From Leptospiraceae bacterium (GTDB taxonomy: Bacteria; Spirochaetota; Leptospiria; Turneriellales; Turneriellaceae): a DNA stretch of 37,541 nucleotides. A model generated the notes under the pieces. It saw only the letters and a program-made list of their open reading frames with translations, was not told the origin of the DNA and made no database searches. Positions within the stretch are counted from its first letter, which is position 1. The number at the start of each line of letters is the position of its first letter. Below are positions 7,326-15,289 of the stretch, one piece after another. The translations under genes and the position numbers were made by a program. The stretch is from the NCBI GenBank assembly GCA_020440825.1, contig JAGRNJ010000030.1, positions 1-37,541 on the forward strand, written 5' to 3'.

Positions 7326-7698
7326 TACCCATTCCTTGATCTGGTACACCCATGATGAAAGCAAGCTGACAAAAAGAGGGCTTGAGCTTATTGACAAAGC
7401 GCGGCAGAGCATTGCCTATGTCTCTGCTATTTCTTTTTGGGAGATTGCTCTTAAGGTTAAAAATTCTCAAATCGACATCGGTATGAATGTTGCAGAATAC
7501 AAGTCGCGAATTCGTAAATTAGGCTTTATTGAAATACTGTCGGTTACAGGTGATGATTATATCGACAGTGTACAATTAGATTTTTCGCATAAAGACCCAG
7601 TCGATAGAGTACTTATCATACAGGCACAAAATCGTAACTTAAAATTATTGACGAAAGATCAAGTTATCAAAAAATTTTACGAGAAATGTGTGTGGTAA
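7312..7698 (+). CDS. PIN-domain ribonuclease toxin (VapC-like)
   Basis: 128 residues from the ATG at 7312, inside the end of the antitoxin gene; the frame is open to 7285 but the protein begins naturally at MVLFDTHSLIWY. PIN acidic residues are visible: Asp5 in FDTHSLIW, Glu in FWEIALK, Asp in KDPVDRVLIIQAQ and the final TKD. PIN toxins cut tRNA, rRNA or mRNA with Mg2+ or Mn2+. The DTHSLIW start and the DPVDR motif resemble the PIN group usually paired with Phd-type antitoxins. All predicted metal ligands are present, so the module looks intact. Confidence 0.9.
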   Translation: MVLFDTHSLIWYTHDESKLTKRGLELIDKARQSIAYVSAISFWEIALKVKNSQIDIGMNVAEYKSRIRKLGFIEILSVTGDDYIDSVQLDFSHKDPVDRVLIIQAQNRNLKLLTKDQVIKKFYEKCVW

Positions 7699-7796
7699 TG
7701 TACGATGGCTTTACCTCAAAAAAAATACACTTAAATTGGGATGCATTCGAAAAAATGATCGCACTTACTCCATTCAAAAAATACAAACCGATTTGA
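7698..7796 (+). CDS. Small ORF coupled to the PIN toxin (32 aa)
   Basis: The toxin stop codon overlaps an ATG (TAATG), opening a 32-codon frame ending in TGA at 7794-7796. The product is basic and aromatic-rich (contains LNWDAFEKM and TPFKKYKP). There is no separate Shine-Dalgarno, so expression would depend on termination-reinitiation. It may be a third component of the module, the relic of another gene's end, or chance. I do not recognise it. Confidence 0.35.
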   Translation: MYDGFTSKKIHLNWDAFEKMIALTPFKKYKPI

Positions 7797-7812
7797 ATAA
7801 TCCACTGTGTTG

Positions 7813-7835
7813 CACGACTTCGATTCGAAGTCGTG
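7813..7835. promoter_or_regulatory. Perfect 23-nt palindrome
   Basis: cacgacttcga (7813-7823), a central t, and tcgaagtcgtg (7825-7835). The 11-bp arms are perfect. No T-run flanks it on either strand, so an intrinsic terminator is unlikely. It lies between the toxin-antitoxin module and the DUF4177 gene and could be a protein-binding operator or a cruciform-forming site. Confidence 0.6.
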
Positions 7836-7913
7836 GCCTTGAATAAATATCCAGGTGCAGGTTCCTGAGAAGGAAGCTGTTAGACAATTTGGTTTTGAGC
7901 ACAACAATGACCA

Positions 7914-8105
7914 ATGTTTGAATATAAATTCGTAGAAGTTGAATTGAAATCGGGAATGTTTTCAACGAAACCCAAAGAAGACTATCGTTCGGTTATTGAA
8001 AGCCATGCCACAATGGGCTGGCGACTGGTGCAGATCTTTACCCCTCCATTTAGTTATCAGGGGAATGCAAGCAAAATGGAATTAATTTTCGAAAAGTCGA
8101 AATAA
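7914..8105 (+). CDS. DUF4177-family small protein
   Basis: 63 residues matching the DUF4177 pattern: FEYKFVEVELKSG near the N-terminus, KPKEDYRSVIESHATMGWRLVQIF in the middle, and a final MELIFEK strand. The fold is expected to be a small alpha/beta domain. The function of the family is unknown. ATG at 7914 fits the family start, with no strong ribosome site. It stands alone between the toxin-antitoxin region and a convergent membrane-protein gene. Confidence 0.82.
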   Translation: MFEYKFVEVELKSGMFSTKPKEDYRSVIESHATMGWRLVQIFTPPFSYQGNASKMELIFEKSK

Positions 8106-8171
8106 ATTCATGAAGATGACTCTAATTTTTGTTTAATATGACAATCAGAAAATTAATTATATTTTTCTTAT

Positions 8172-8975
8172 TCAAATAATGCCGCTCGTATTTTTCTTAC
8201 CAATCATTGCCATCCCGGGAATGAAGTTTAAGATAATTAATATTACAAAACCAATACTCCGCCCCCATTGGGCAGTCACAGGTGAAGATGAGCTCTTATA
8301 AACCGGTACTAATTCTCCCGATGCAAAATTCTTACGAACAAATTCCATAGTGTCGCCTTTTTCTGTACTAATTAATTTGACCCATGAAATTTCTTTCTTA
8401 CAGTATTTTTGCCAGGTCTGTAAGTCTGGTATTGGCGGAGCCTCGTATTTTTCACGAGCCACAGTCTCAAACAATAAAATCGCGAAGGTACTTTGATTTT
8501 GATTATTCAAAGGTAAAGCTCCGTCGTAACCGTAGTAGCGGGTATCGCTATCTTTCATTTTCGTACCGCGACGAGCCAGATGCCAGCGCATACTTGTATA
8601 CAGCTCCGGTTTTTCACATAAATTGAGAGATTCAATATTAATGAAGCCCGGCTTCGTTTTATTGAAATCTTCTGAGTATTCTGTCAGGGATGTACCATTG
8701 GTATCGACGGTAAAGGTAAAGGCCTCATAAAAAGAGGGAAAAAATGCTGCCCCGATAATTCCCGTTATAATCGCAACCCCCGCGATTGGCGCAGCCTGCT
8801 CTTCGTCTTTAAAGATTTTAAATACAAGGCCAGTGAAAATTGCAACCAAAATTAGTCCAGGAATCGAGGCGAGTACTGCTAACCATACCCCCCATTTTAT
8901 GGCAATGTAGCCGATGCCAAGGCTAAACGCAAAAAAAGATATTAAAGACAGCAATATAGCTACAATGACTTTCAT
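8172..8975 (-). CDS. Membrane protein with a soluble central domain, unknown function
   Basis: 267 residues. Three hydrophobic segments lie within the first about 90 residues and one near 240-258. Between them is a polar domain of about 150 residues (from FTVDTNG to SSSSPVTAQ), probably outside the cytoplasm. That domain has a tryptophan-rich, cysteine-containing composition and no motif I recognise. ATG at 8975 begins the first hydrophobic helix. It is 44 nt downstream of the PorV/PorQ-like gene on the same strand and may be co-transcribed with it. Confidence 0.75.
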   Translation of the reverse strand: MKVIVAILLSLISFFAFSLGIGYIAIKWGVWLAVLASIPGLILVAIFTGLVFKIFKDEEQAAPIAGVAIITGIIGAAFFPSFYEAFTFTVDTNGTSLTEYSEDFNKTKPGFINIESLNLCEKPELYTSMRWHLARRGTKMKDSDTRYYGYDGALPLNNQNQSTFAILLFETVAREKYEAPPIPDLQTWQKYCKKEISWVKLISTEKGDTMEFVRKNFASGELVPVYKSSSSPVTAQWGRSIGFVILIILNFIPGMAMIGKKNTSGII

Positions 8976-9019
8976 GACATATACAAATTATTTTAGAGTT
9001 CTTAAGTCAAAGAAAAAAC

Positions 9020-10174
9020 TTAATCATCGAATGACAGACCACTTCGCCGGCGAATTTTAACTTTATCGCTACCCTCGAGTTCATCTCTGCTGCCCGAACC
9101 AGCATGCAGGCCCCAGGTGTAGCTCAAGCTCAGGCGAAAGTTGTCACCAATCAGACGCTGGGGAACCCAGGCAAAATTAATAGAATAAGCTTCTGCTCCT
9201 GTATTGTACCGAAATCCGGTACCGACTGTAAAACCACGGGTATCCTGGTTGAATTCATAGCCGGTACGAATCATCAGCATTTCAAAAAAACGCAGTTCAA
9301 GCCCGGTACCAATCACAAAATCGTTGCTCAATACTTTGGTAACATCCAGGGTGAGTAAGCCGTCTTCTCCAATGGTTCGAAAGAAATTGCCGGGACCGCC
9401 CATAAGTTTTACAACATCATTCATAAAAAAGCGATAGGCGGTTCCCGTGCGAAATGTCAGAGGAAGAGGGTCAGATTCATCTATGAAGGCGCCTGCTGCT
9501 CCCAGGTTCAAAATGCTTAAGCCAAAAGTAAAGCCGCGCATAGGGGAGCTTTGCGGCATAATCAAGGCACTGCCCAGGTCAAATGCAAACCCGTTTGAGC
9601 TGTATTGTCCCAGAGACTGGTTAATATACTTTATACCAATCCCGATCGGTAGATTGCGGGTCCACTCATTTGTATCAAACCGGTTTCCATAATATGCCCC
9701 GAATGCAAAATTGCGCGGGGTAAAGGAACCAATTGCATCAGGGGTATCTTCGGTAATCGGTACAGAGCCATAATCTGCATATACAAGAGACGCGCCAAAA
9801 TTACCGGCATCTGCGAAAGGCCCTTTTTTTCCTGATCCTATAAAGTCTGCCCCGATCATCGAGGCATTTACGTTGATCAGTTTTGCGCCTTCCAGAAAGC
9901 CGTCATCAAAACTGTTGAGTTTCATTGTGCTCAATGAAACATCATTGCGGGACACGATTCCCAGAGAGGCCGGGTTCCAGTTTAAACTGGAGGCTTCATC
10001 AATTACTGCAGTCGAGCTTGATCCCATTGAGCTGACTCGCGCATCGGGGATAATTGTTAAAAAATCGGCTGTCGTGGTTCCGGCCCGGGTGGTAGGCCAC
10101 AGTAAGCCGGTACATCCGCCAGCGAATGTAAATACCAGTACTGTTCGATAGAATATGTGTCGAATGTTGTCCAA
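9020..10174 (-). CDS. PorV/PorQ-family outer-membrane beta-barrel protein
   Basis: 384 residues with an N-terminal signal segment (about 1-30) followed by the PorV/PorQ signature region: ADFLTIIPDARVSSMGSSST, then DEASSLNWNPASLG. The rest alternates aromatic and glycine-rich strands typical of an outer-membrane barrel. In Bacteroidota, PorV is a shuttle of the type IX secretion system, but the wider family occurs in many diderms without that system, and no other type IX gene is visible here. The start is a TTG at 10174, preceded by AAGGG seven bases upstream; no ATG occurs before the signature. The C-terminus is charged rather than aromatic, which is unusual for a barrel insertion signal. Confidence 0.8.
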   Translation of the reverse strand: MDNIRHIFYRTVLVFTFAGGCTGLLWPTTRAGTTTADFLTIIPDARVSSMGSSSTAVIDEASSLNWNPASLGIVSRNDVSLSTMKLNSFDDGFLEGAKLINVNASMIGADFIGSGKKGPFADAGNFGASLVYADYGSVPITEDTPDAIGSFTPRNFAFGAYYGNRFDTNEWTRNLPIGIGIKYINQSLGQYSSNGFAFDLGSALIMPQSSPMRGFTFGLSILNLGAAGAFIDESDPLPLTFRTGTAYRFFMNDVVKLMGGPGNFFRTIGEDGLLTLDVTKVLSNDFVIGTGLELRFFEMLMIRTGYEFNQDTRGFTVGTGFRYNTGAEAYSINFAWVPQRLIGDNFRLSLSYTWGLHAGSGSRDELEGSDKVKIRRRSGLSFDD

Positions 10175-10382
10175 TCTCTGCCCTTTTATTTATTTGGCCA
10201 CTTAATTTGACGGGCTTATACGTCTATTTTCGACAATTATATAGCTGTACTTGTGTTTTGGGGCCCCTGTAAAATGCTTTATCTGAATATGGTCATTTGC
10301 TATTGCATTGATTATATTATTGACGTGGTGGGTCTAAATGACCGCCTGAGAATAGTAAACTCGGGATTTCACAGGGAAAAAT

Positions 10383-12332
10383 ATGAATAAAGGCATGAAA
10401 AATATAGCATTAATCTTACTGATCGTGGTTTTAAGCGCGCTCATGTATGAAATGGTGCGCTCTGATCAAACCAGCATAGAAGAAATTCCTTATTCTCAAT
10501 TTATGCGTTTGGTAGAAGAACGCAGAGTAGTTACCCGGCAAGAAGATCCTTTGCAGATCAAGGGCAGCTATATTCAGGGAAATTATCGTAATCAACAGAA
10601 TGAGCTCATTAAATTTAAATCGTATATTGCCTATTCAGACCCTTATTTACTTGAAAACCTGAAAAAAAATCAGGTGAAGTTCTTTAAAGGCTCTCCGCAA
10701 GAAGAAAATCTTTTCTGGCGTTCGATCGGGGCAATTTTACCCTGGATCCTGATACTTGGTTTTATCTGGTTTATGATGATGCGCCAGATTCAGAGTACAG
10801 GCAATCGGGCGATGTCATTCGGACGCTCGCGTGCGAAGCTGAATCCTGAAACCAAAAATAAAGTAACTTTCGCCGATGTGGCCGGGGTAACTGAAGCAAA
10901 AGAAGAACTTGTAGAAGTCGTCGACTTTTTGAAATCTCCCGATAAATTTACCGAAATCGGTGCTAAAATTCCGCGCGGGGTGCTGCTGGTAGGCCCTCCC
11001 GGGACAGGCAAAACCCTGCTCGCCCGGGCAGTTGCAGGTGAGGCCGGGGTTCCGTTTTTCTCTATCTCTGGTTCTGATTTCGTTGAGATGTTTGTCGGGG
11101 TAGGCGCCAGCCGGGTCAGAGACCTGTTCACCCAGGCCAAAAAACACGGAACATGTATTATATTTATTGATGAGATCGATGCGGTTGGCCGTTTACGGGG
11201 TGCCGGAATGGGCGGTGGCCATGATGAGCGGGAACAGACCCTGAACCAGCTCCTGGTTGAGATGGACGGTTTCGAAGGCAATGAAGGCATTATAGTTTTA
11301 GCGGCAACAAACAGGGCGGATGTACTTGACCCCGCACTTTTGCGTCCTGGCCGTTTTGACCGGCAGGTGATGGTAGATGTACCTGACGTTCAAGGCCGGG
11401 AAGAAATACTCAAGATTCATGCCAAAAAAGTACCTATGGCGCCTGAATCATCGTTGTCAACGGTCGCCCGTGGTACTCCGGGATTCACTGGTGCAGATCT
11501 TGCCAACCTGATCAATGAAGCTGCTCTATTGGCTGCCCGTGATAATCGAAAGAAAGTAACCACTCTCGATCTCGAAGCTGCGCGCGACAAAGTGCTTATG
11601 GGTCCAGAGCGGCGTTCGTTCTTTATCAGTGATGCTGAGAAAGAGATTATTGCCTACCATGAAGGTGGCCATGCGTTGCTCGGTGAATTGCTCGATAATT
11701 CTGAGCCAATTCACAAGGTTACGATTATCCCCCGTGGTCGTGCGTTGGGCTTAACCCAATACCTGCCTGAACAGGAAAAACACATGCGCAGTAGAAATTA
11801 CTGGATTGACGAAATCACTGTTTTACTTGGTGGCAGACTTGCCGAAGAAATACGCTTCAAAGATGTTACCACTGGTGCCTCAAATGATATAGAGCGCGCA
11901 ACTGCGATTGTTCGCCGAATGGTGATGGAGTGGGGTATGTCAGATAAGATCGGACCCATTCACTTGAGCGGCAATGATTCAGGTTCAGTTTTTCTGGGCC
12001 GGGACTATACACGCCCCACAGATCACAGTGAAGAGTACGCCCGTATTGTAGATGAAGAAGTGAAGACGATCATACATGAAGCTTTCAAAAGAGGCAGAAC
12101 TCTGCTCAATAAAAACCGAAAAGCACTTGATAGAATTGCAAAAGCACTTTTAGACCGGGAAAGTATCAATGGTGAAGAACTTCAGCTATTGATCAAAGGC
12201 AAAACTCTGCCCCCGCTTAAGTTGAATGGTGAGGGTAAATCGAATACTATTCGGGAAAAGAAATCGGGTGAGAAATCGGGAAAACTAGGCGATGAAATCG
12301 TACCAAACATGGGTGGTGCCCAACCTGCCTGA
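10383..12332 (+). CDS. ftsH: ATP-dependent zinc metalloprotease FtsH
   Basis: 649 residues, normal for FtsH. A membrane-anchored hexameric AAA+ protease that degrades misfolded membrane proteins and regulatory proteins. The first helix (about 5-25) and second helix (about 118-137) bracket a small periplasmic domain. The AAA domain shows Walker A GPPGTGKT (about 204-211), Walker [10 protein letters not shown] (about 259) and the SRH region ending [10 protein letters not shown]. The zinc site is HEGGH (about 426-430); most FtsH have HEAGH, so Gly replaces Ala in the variable position, which should be harmless. AGGGA lies about 6 nt before the ATG. The stop overlaps the next gene by 41 nt. Confidence 0.98.
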   Translation: MNKGMKNIALILLIVVLSALMYEMVRSDQTSIEEIPYSQFMRLVEERRVVTRQEDPLQIKGSYIQGNYRNQQNELIKFKSYIAYSDPYLLENLKKNQVKFFKGSPQEENLFWRSIGAILPWILILGFIWFMMMRQIQSTGNRAMSFGRSRAKLNPETKNKVTFADVAGVTEAKEELVEVVDFLKSPDKFTEIGAKIPRGVLLVGPPGTGKTLLARAVAGEAGVPFFSISGSDFVEMFVGVGASRVRDLFTQAKKHGTCIIFIDEIDAVGRLRGAGMGGGHDEREQTLNQLLVEMDGFEGNEGIIVLAATNRADVLDPALLRPGRFDRQVMVDVPDVQGREEILKIHAKKVPMAPESSLSTVARGTPGFTGADLANLINEAALLAARDNRKKVTTLDLEAARDKVLMGPERRSFFISDAEKEIIAYHEGGHALLGELLDNSEPIHKVTIIPRGRALGLTQYLPEQEKHMRSRNYWIDEITVLLGGRLAEEIRFKDVTTGASNDIERATAIVRRMVMEWGMSDKIGPIHLSGNDSGSVFLGRDYTRPTDHSEEYARIVDEEVKTIIHEAFKRGRTLLNKNRKALDRIAKALLDRESINGEELQLLIKGKTLPPLKLNGEGKSNTIREKKSGEKSGKLGDEIVPNMGGAQPA

Positions 12333-13293
12333 GAAGAGAAACCATGACCGCTTCATCTATATTTTTTTAGATGGGGTGGGTCTGGGTACAGCAAATGCTC
12401 AGATAAATCCGTTCGCAAAATTCGACAGCACTTTCTTTTCGGTTCACGGGGGAGGCGATTCTGCAAGGTTTCCCGGTGAAATTATCTCGACCGATGCTCA
12501 CATGAGCATTGAAGGGCTTCCGCAATCGGCTACCGGCCAGACCGCTTTGTTTACCGGTTATAACGGAGCGCAGATTGTTGGTCGTCACATCAATGGTTTT
12601 CCCACATTTTCACTGCGGCCTTATCTTAAAACCGCTTCGTTGTTTAATCGACTGCTCGAGACCGGCTATAAAGCAACTCTTTTGAATTCATATTCTGATC
12701 GTTACCTGAAGAGATTGAATCACCGAAGAGCAGAACGTATGATGAGCGCAAGTTCTCTCTTGCAAATGGGTTCAGGCCAGCCTTACTTCACAATTGATGA
12801 TTATCTGCAGGGTAAATCAATGTATATGGACATCACCAACTGGTTTTTAAGAAAACATGGGCAAAAAATTTCATTGGTCAAGCCTGAAGAAAGCGGACGC
12901 AAGTTAGCACGGCTTGCCCGGGAGTATGACACTGTTGTATATGAATATTTTTTTACAGACAAAATTGGCCATGAACAATCCTGGGGGGCAGCAAAGCGCA
13001 TTTTATCTCATGTCGATGGCCTGTTGAGCGGAGTCTGGGAAGAGATAGACCCTCAAGTAGATACTGTGATTGTAAGTTCTGATCATGGGAACATGGAAGA
13101 CCTGTCGACGAAATCTCATACCCATAACAAAGTAGGGACTCTGTTAGGCGGAAAGCATGCGGCCTATTTAGCAAAAAGCATTCAGTATTTATATGATATC
13201 CCACGCCAGATCTTAAAGCTCAAAAACGTTGAATTTCTCGAAAATATTGTACTGCATGATAATGGTCAGTCTGTAGAAACGGCTGAAGTTTAG
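12292..13293 (+). CDS. Alkaline-phosphatase-superfamily metalloenzyme (phosphoglyceromutase-like)
   Basis: 333 residues. Metal-site motifs of the superfamily are in order: FLDGVGLG (Asp27), [11 protein letters not shown] (nucleophile-like Thr near 81-84), DKIGHEQ (about 224) and [17 protein letters not shown] (about 264). It resembles cofactor-independent phosphoglycerate mutase and phosphopentomutase but lacks the large inserted domain, so the substrate is uncertain. The start at 12292 lies inside ftsH (41-nt overlap). No ATG in frame occurs before the catalytic core, but a GTG at 12313 could be used. Coupled to ftsH. Confidence 0.8.
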   Translation: MKSYQTWVVPNLPEKRNHDRFIYIFLDGVGLGTANAQINPFAKFDSTFFSVHGGGDSARFPGEIISTDAHMSIEGLPQSATGQTALFTGYNGAQIVGRHINGFPTFSLRPYLKTASLFNRLLETGYKATLLNSYSDRYLKRLNHRRAERMMSASSLLQMGSGQPYFTIDDYLQGKSMYMDITNWFLRKHGQKISLVKPEESGRKLARLAREYDTVVYEYFFTDKIGHEQSWGAAKRILSHVDGLLSGVWEEIDPQVDTVIVSSDHGNMEDLSTKSHTHNKVGTLLGGKHAAYLAKSIQYLYDIPRQILKLKNVEFLENIVLHDNGQSVETAEV

Positions 13294-13366
13294 CGATTCC
13301 CTGAAAAGAAAACTGCAAAAGCTATTTATCTTGCCAGTTGAAACTTGATTGTTTTCGTGTCCGAAT

Positions 13367-13726
13367 ATGGAAATAAAAACATTGTCCTTGTATCTTATGG
13401 CAGCGTTTTACTGTTTTGTGGGCATTACCCACTTCACGAATACGAAATTCTTTCTGCGCATCATGCCCCCCTACCTTCCCTGGCACAAAGAACTGGTCTA
13501 TATCAGCGGAGTCATTGAGATCGGTCTTGGGTTAATGTTATTATGGCCTTTGTATTCACATTTGGCTGCCTGGGGAATCATTTTGCTGCTGCTTGCTATT
13601 TTTCCGGCAAATTTATACCATTATACGAGCGGTGGGGCAGGCATGAAGATACCCAAATGGGCTTTACTGATTAGATTGCCTTTTCAGCTTGTTTTTATTG
13701 CCTGGGCTTACTGGCACACCTTTTGA
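13367..13726 (+). CDS. DoxX-like four-helix membrane protein (COG4270 type)
   Basis: 119 residues from the ATG at 13367; a TTG at 13349 would add six residues that do not fit. Four hydrophobic helices. The pattern GITHFTNTKFFLRIMPPYLPW, then LVYISGVIEIGLG and LLLAIFPANLYHY is that of the COG4270 branch of the DoxX family. Function of the branch is not established; DoxX relatives are linked to quinone or thiol redox chemistry. It ends 8 nt before the Ppx/GppA gene, so the two are probably in one operon. Confidence 0.78.
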   Translation: MEIKTLSLYLMAAFYCFVGITHFTNTKFFLRIMPPYLPWHKELVYISGVIEIGLGLMLLWPLYSHLAAWGIILLLLAIFPANLYHYTSGGAGMKIPKWALLIRLPFQLVFIAWAYWHTF

Positions 13727-13734
13727 TAAGTTAG

Positions 13735-15258
13735 ATGAATGTTGCGATAATTGACATCGGTTCGAACAATATAAAGCTGGAAATCTTTGATGTTGATACG
13801 TTAGGTTCTGGCAGACTGCTCTATAGTGAAAAAATACCAGCCCGTCTTGGTCACAATGCTTTTATTACCCAGAAGCTTCATCCTGAAAACCTTGAACTCG
13901 CAGTAAATGGTCTTACCCAGCTCTCACGCATCGTAAAATCACACAACTGTAAAACTGTTATTGCCCTGGGAACTGCTGCATTAAGGGAGACAGAATGCTC
14001 TGATTTCATCAAACGGGTGTATAAAGAATCAGGTATTCAGATCTCTGTAATTTCAGGGCTCGAAGAAGCAAGACTCGTTTACTACGGGGTTCTGGCCCAT
14101 CATCAGTTTAACGCACGAACATTTTTTCTCAATGATATTGGTGGTGGTTCCACAGAAATTTCTGTAAGCGATGATAAAAATATGTATTTCGTTGAAAGCC
14201 TGCGCCTCGGTACTGTGCGCCTCAAAGAAATGTTTCAAAGCAGCAACGAGAAAGATGCATTTGAGATGATGCAACGGTACGTTGAGAAAGTATTTCAACC
14301 GTATTTGAGCGAAATTAAAAATTATAAAATAGATATGGGACTCTCTACCGGCGGTACTGCACGAAATCTGGCAGAAATGGCCGCAGCCCGCTTCAATAAG
14401 AAAGAAGAAGACAGTGGCATGCTGGTGCTGTACACCAGTGATCTGCGCGCCCTTATTTCTGAACTGCAAGAAATGACTCCCAAAGAAAGAGAAAAAACTG
14501 CGGGGCTCGATCCGGCCCGTTCTGACATTATCTTGCCCGGCGGTATTCTGCTGTTGACCTTACTCGAAACTGCAAAAATTGAAAAATCACTGGTTTCGAA
14601 CCGGGGTCTGCGCGATGGCGCGTTGTATGATTATATATTTCGAAAAGTGAATAAAAAGATTTTTGGTGAGCGGCAGGACACTATTCGAATACATGGCCTG
14701 CGTTCTGTCAGTGAAAAATACAATGTTGATAAAGTGCATGCTGCCCATTGTGCCGAACTTGCCCTGCAGTTATTTGATTTATTGATTGATATACATGACG
14801 TTCCTGAAGAAATGCGGGATATTCTCTATGGGGCTGCACTGCTGCATGATGCAGGGCGAATGATTGACTACTCTCAACATCACAAACATTCATTCTACTT
14901 GATACAAAATACCCACCTCTTGGGATTCACGCAGCATGAAAGATTACTGATTGCACTCACAGCAAGGTATCATCGAAAAGGAATGCCAAAATCGTCGCAT
15001 TCAGAATACCAGAGCCTCAACCAGCAAGACCAGAGCCATGTTGTAAAATTAGCCGCGCTCTTGCGCATGGCAGACTCTCTTGACCGCAGTTACCAGAGTT
15101 CTGTAAAGCAGATAGAGCTGCTCGACTCAGGGAAAGACAAATTGCAATTGGGTATTCGAAAGCGCGGAGACATCTCGCTCGAACTTTGGACCTTTGATCG
15201 AAAAAAAGAGTTCGCAGAAAAGATTTTCGGCAGATCAATTGAGCTGAAAGTTATCTGA
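13735..15258 (+). CDS. ppx: Ppx/GppA-family phosphatase with C-terminal HD domain
   Basis: 507 residues. The N-terminal two-thirds is an actin-like ATPase fold: IIDIGSNNIKLEIFDV at the start (phosphate 1), NDIGGGSTEIS near 132 (phosphate 2) and STGGTARNLAEM near 204. The last about 190 residues carry an HD-type domain with LLHDAGRMID near 370 and HHKHSFYLI after it. This is the architecture of exopolyphosphatase and guanosine pentaphosphate phosphohydrolase; sequence alone does not separate polyphosphate from pppGpp hydrolysis. The gene symbol is therefore provisional. It follows the DoxX-like gene by 8 nt and is convergent with a secreted repeat protein. Confidence 0.88.
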   Translation: MNVAIIDIGSNNIKLEIFDVDTLGSGRLLYSEKIPARLGHNAFITQKLHPENLELAVNGLTQLSRIVKSHNCKTVIALGTAALRETECSDFIKRVYKESGIQISVISGLEEARLVYYGVLAHHQFNARTFFLNDIGGGSTEISVSDDKNMYFVESLRLGTVRLKEMFQSSNEKDAFEMMQRYVEKVFQPYLSEIKNYKIDMGLSTGGTARNLAEMAAARFNKKEEDSGMLVLYTSDLRALISELQEMTPKEREKTAGLDPARSDIILPGGILLLTLLETAKIEKSLVSNRGLRDGALYDYIFRKVNKKIFGERQDTIRIHGLRSVSEKYNVDKVHAAHCAELALQLFDLLIDIHDVPEEMRDILYGAALLHDAGRMIDYSQHHKHSFYLIQNTHLLGFTQHERLLIALTARYHRKGMPKSSHSEYQSLNQQDQSHVVKLAALLRMADSLDRSYQSSVKQIELLDSGKDKLQLGIRKRGDISLELWTFDRKKEFAEKIFGRSIELKVI

Positions 15259-15289
15259 AAAGTAAAAAGCAGCTCTCAATTATCTCTAA

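Noticed and set aside
7004-7372. Minus-strand frame of 122 codons opposite the antitoxin
   Set aside because: It is the shadow of the Phd-type antitoxin, which has recognisable family motifs on the plus strand.
9020-10174. Evidence for a type IX secretion system
   Set aside because: PorV/PorQ-like proteins occur without that system and no other component is present here.
15241-15275. gagctg/cagctc stem as a bidirectional terminator between convergent genes
   Set aside because: Only 6 bp with a loop of over 20 nt and no T-run on either side.
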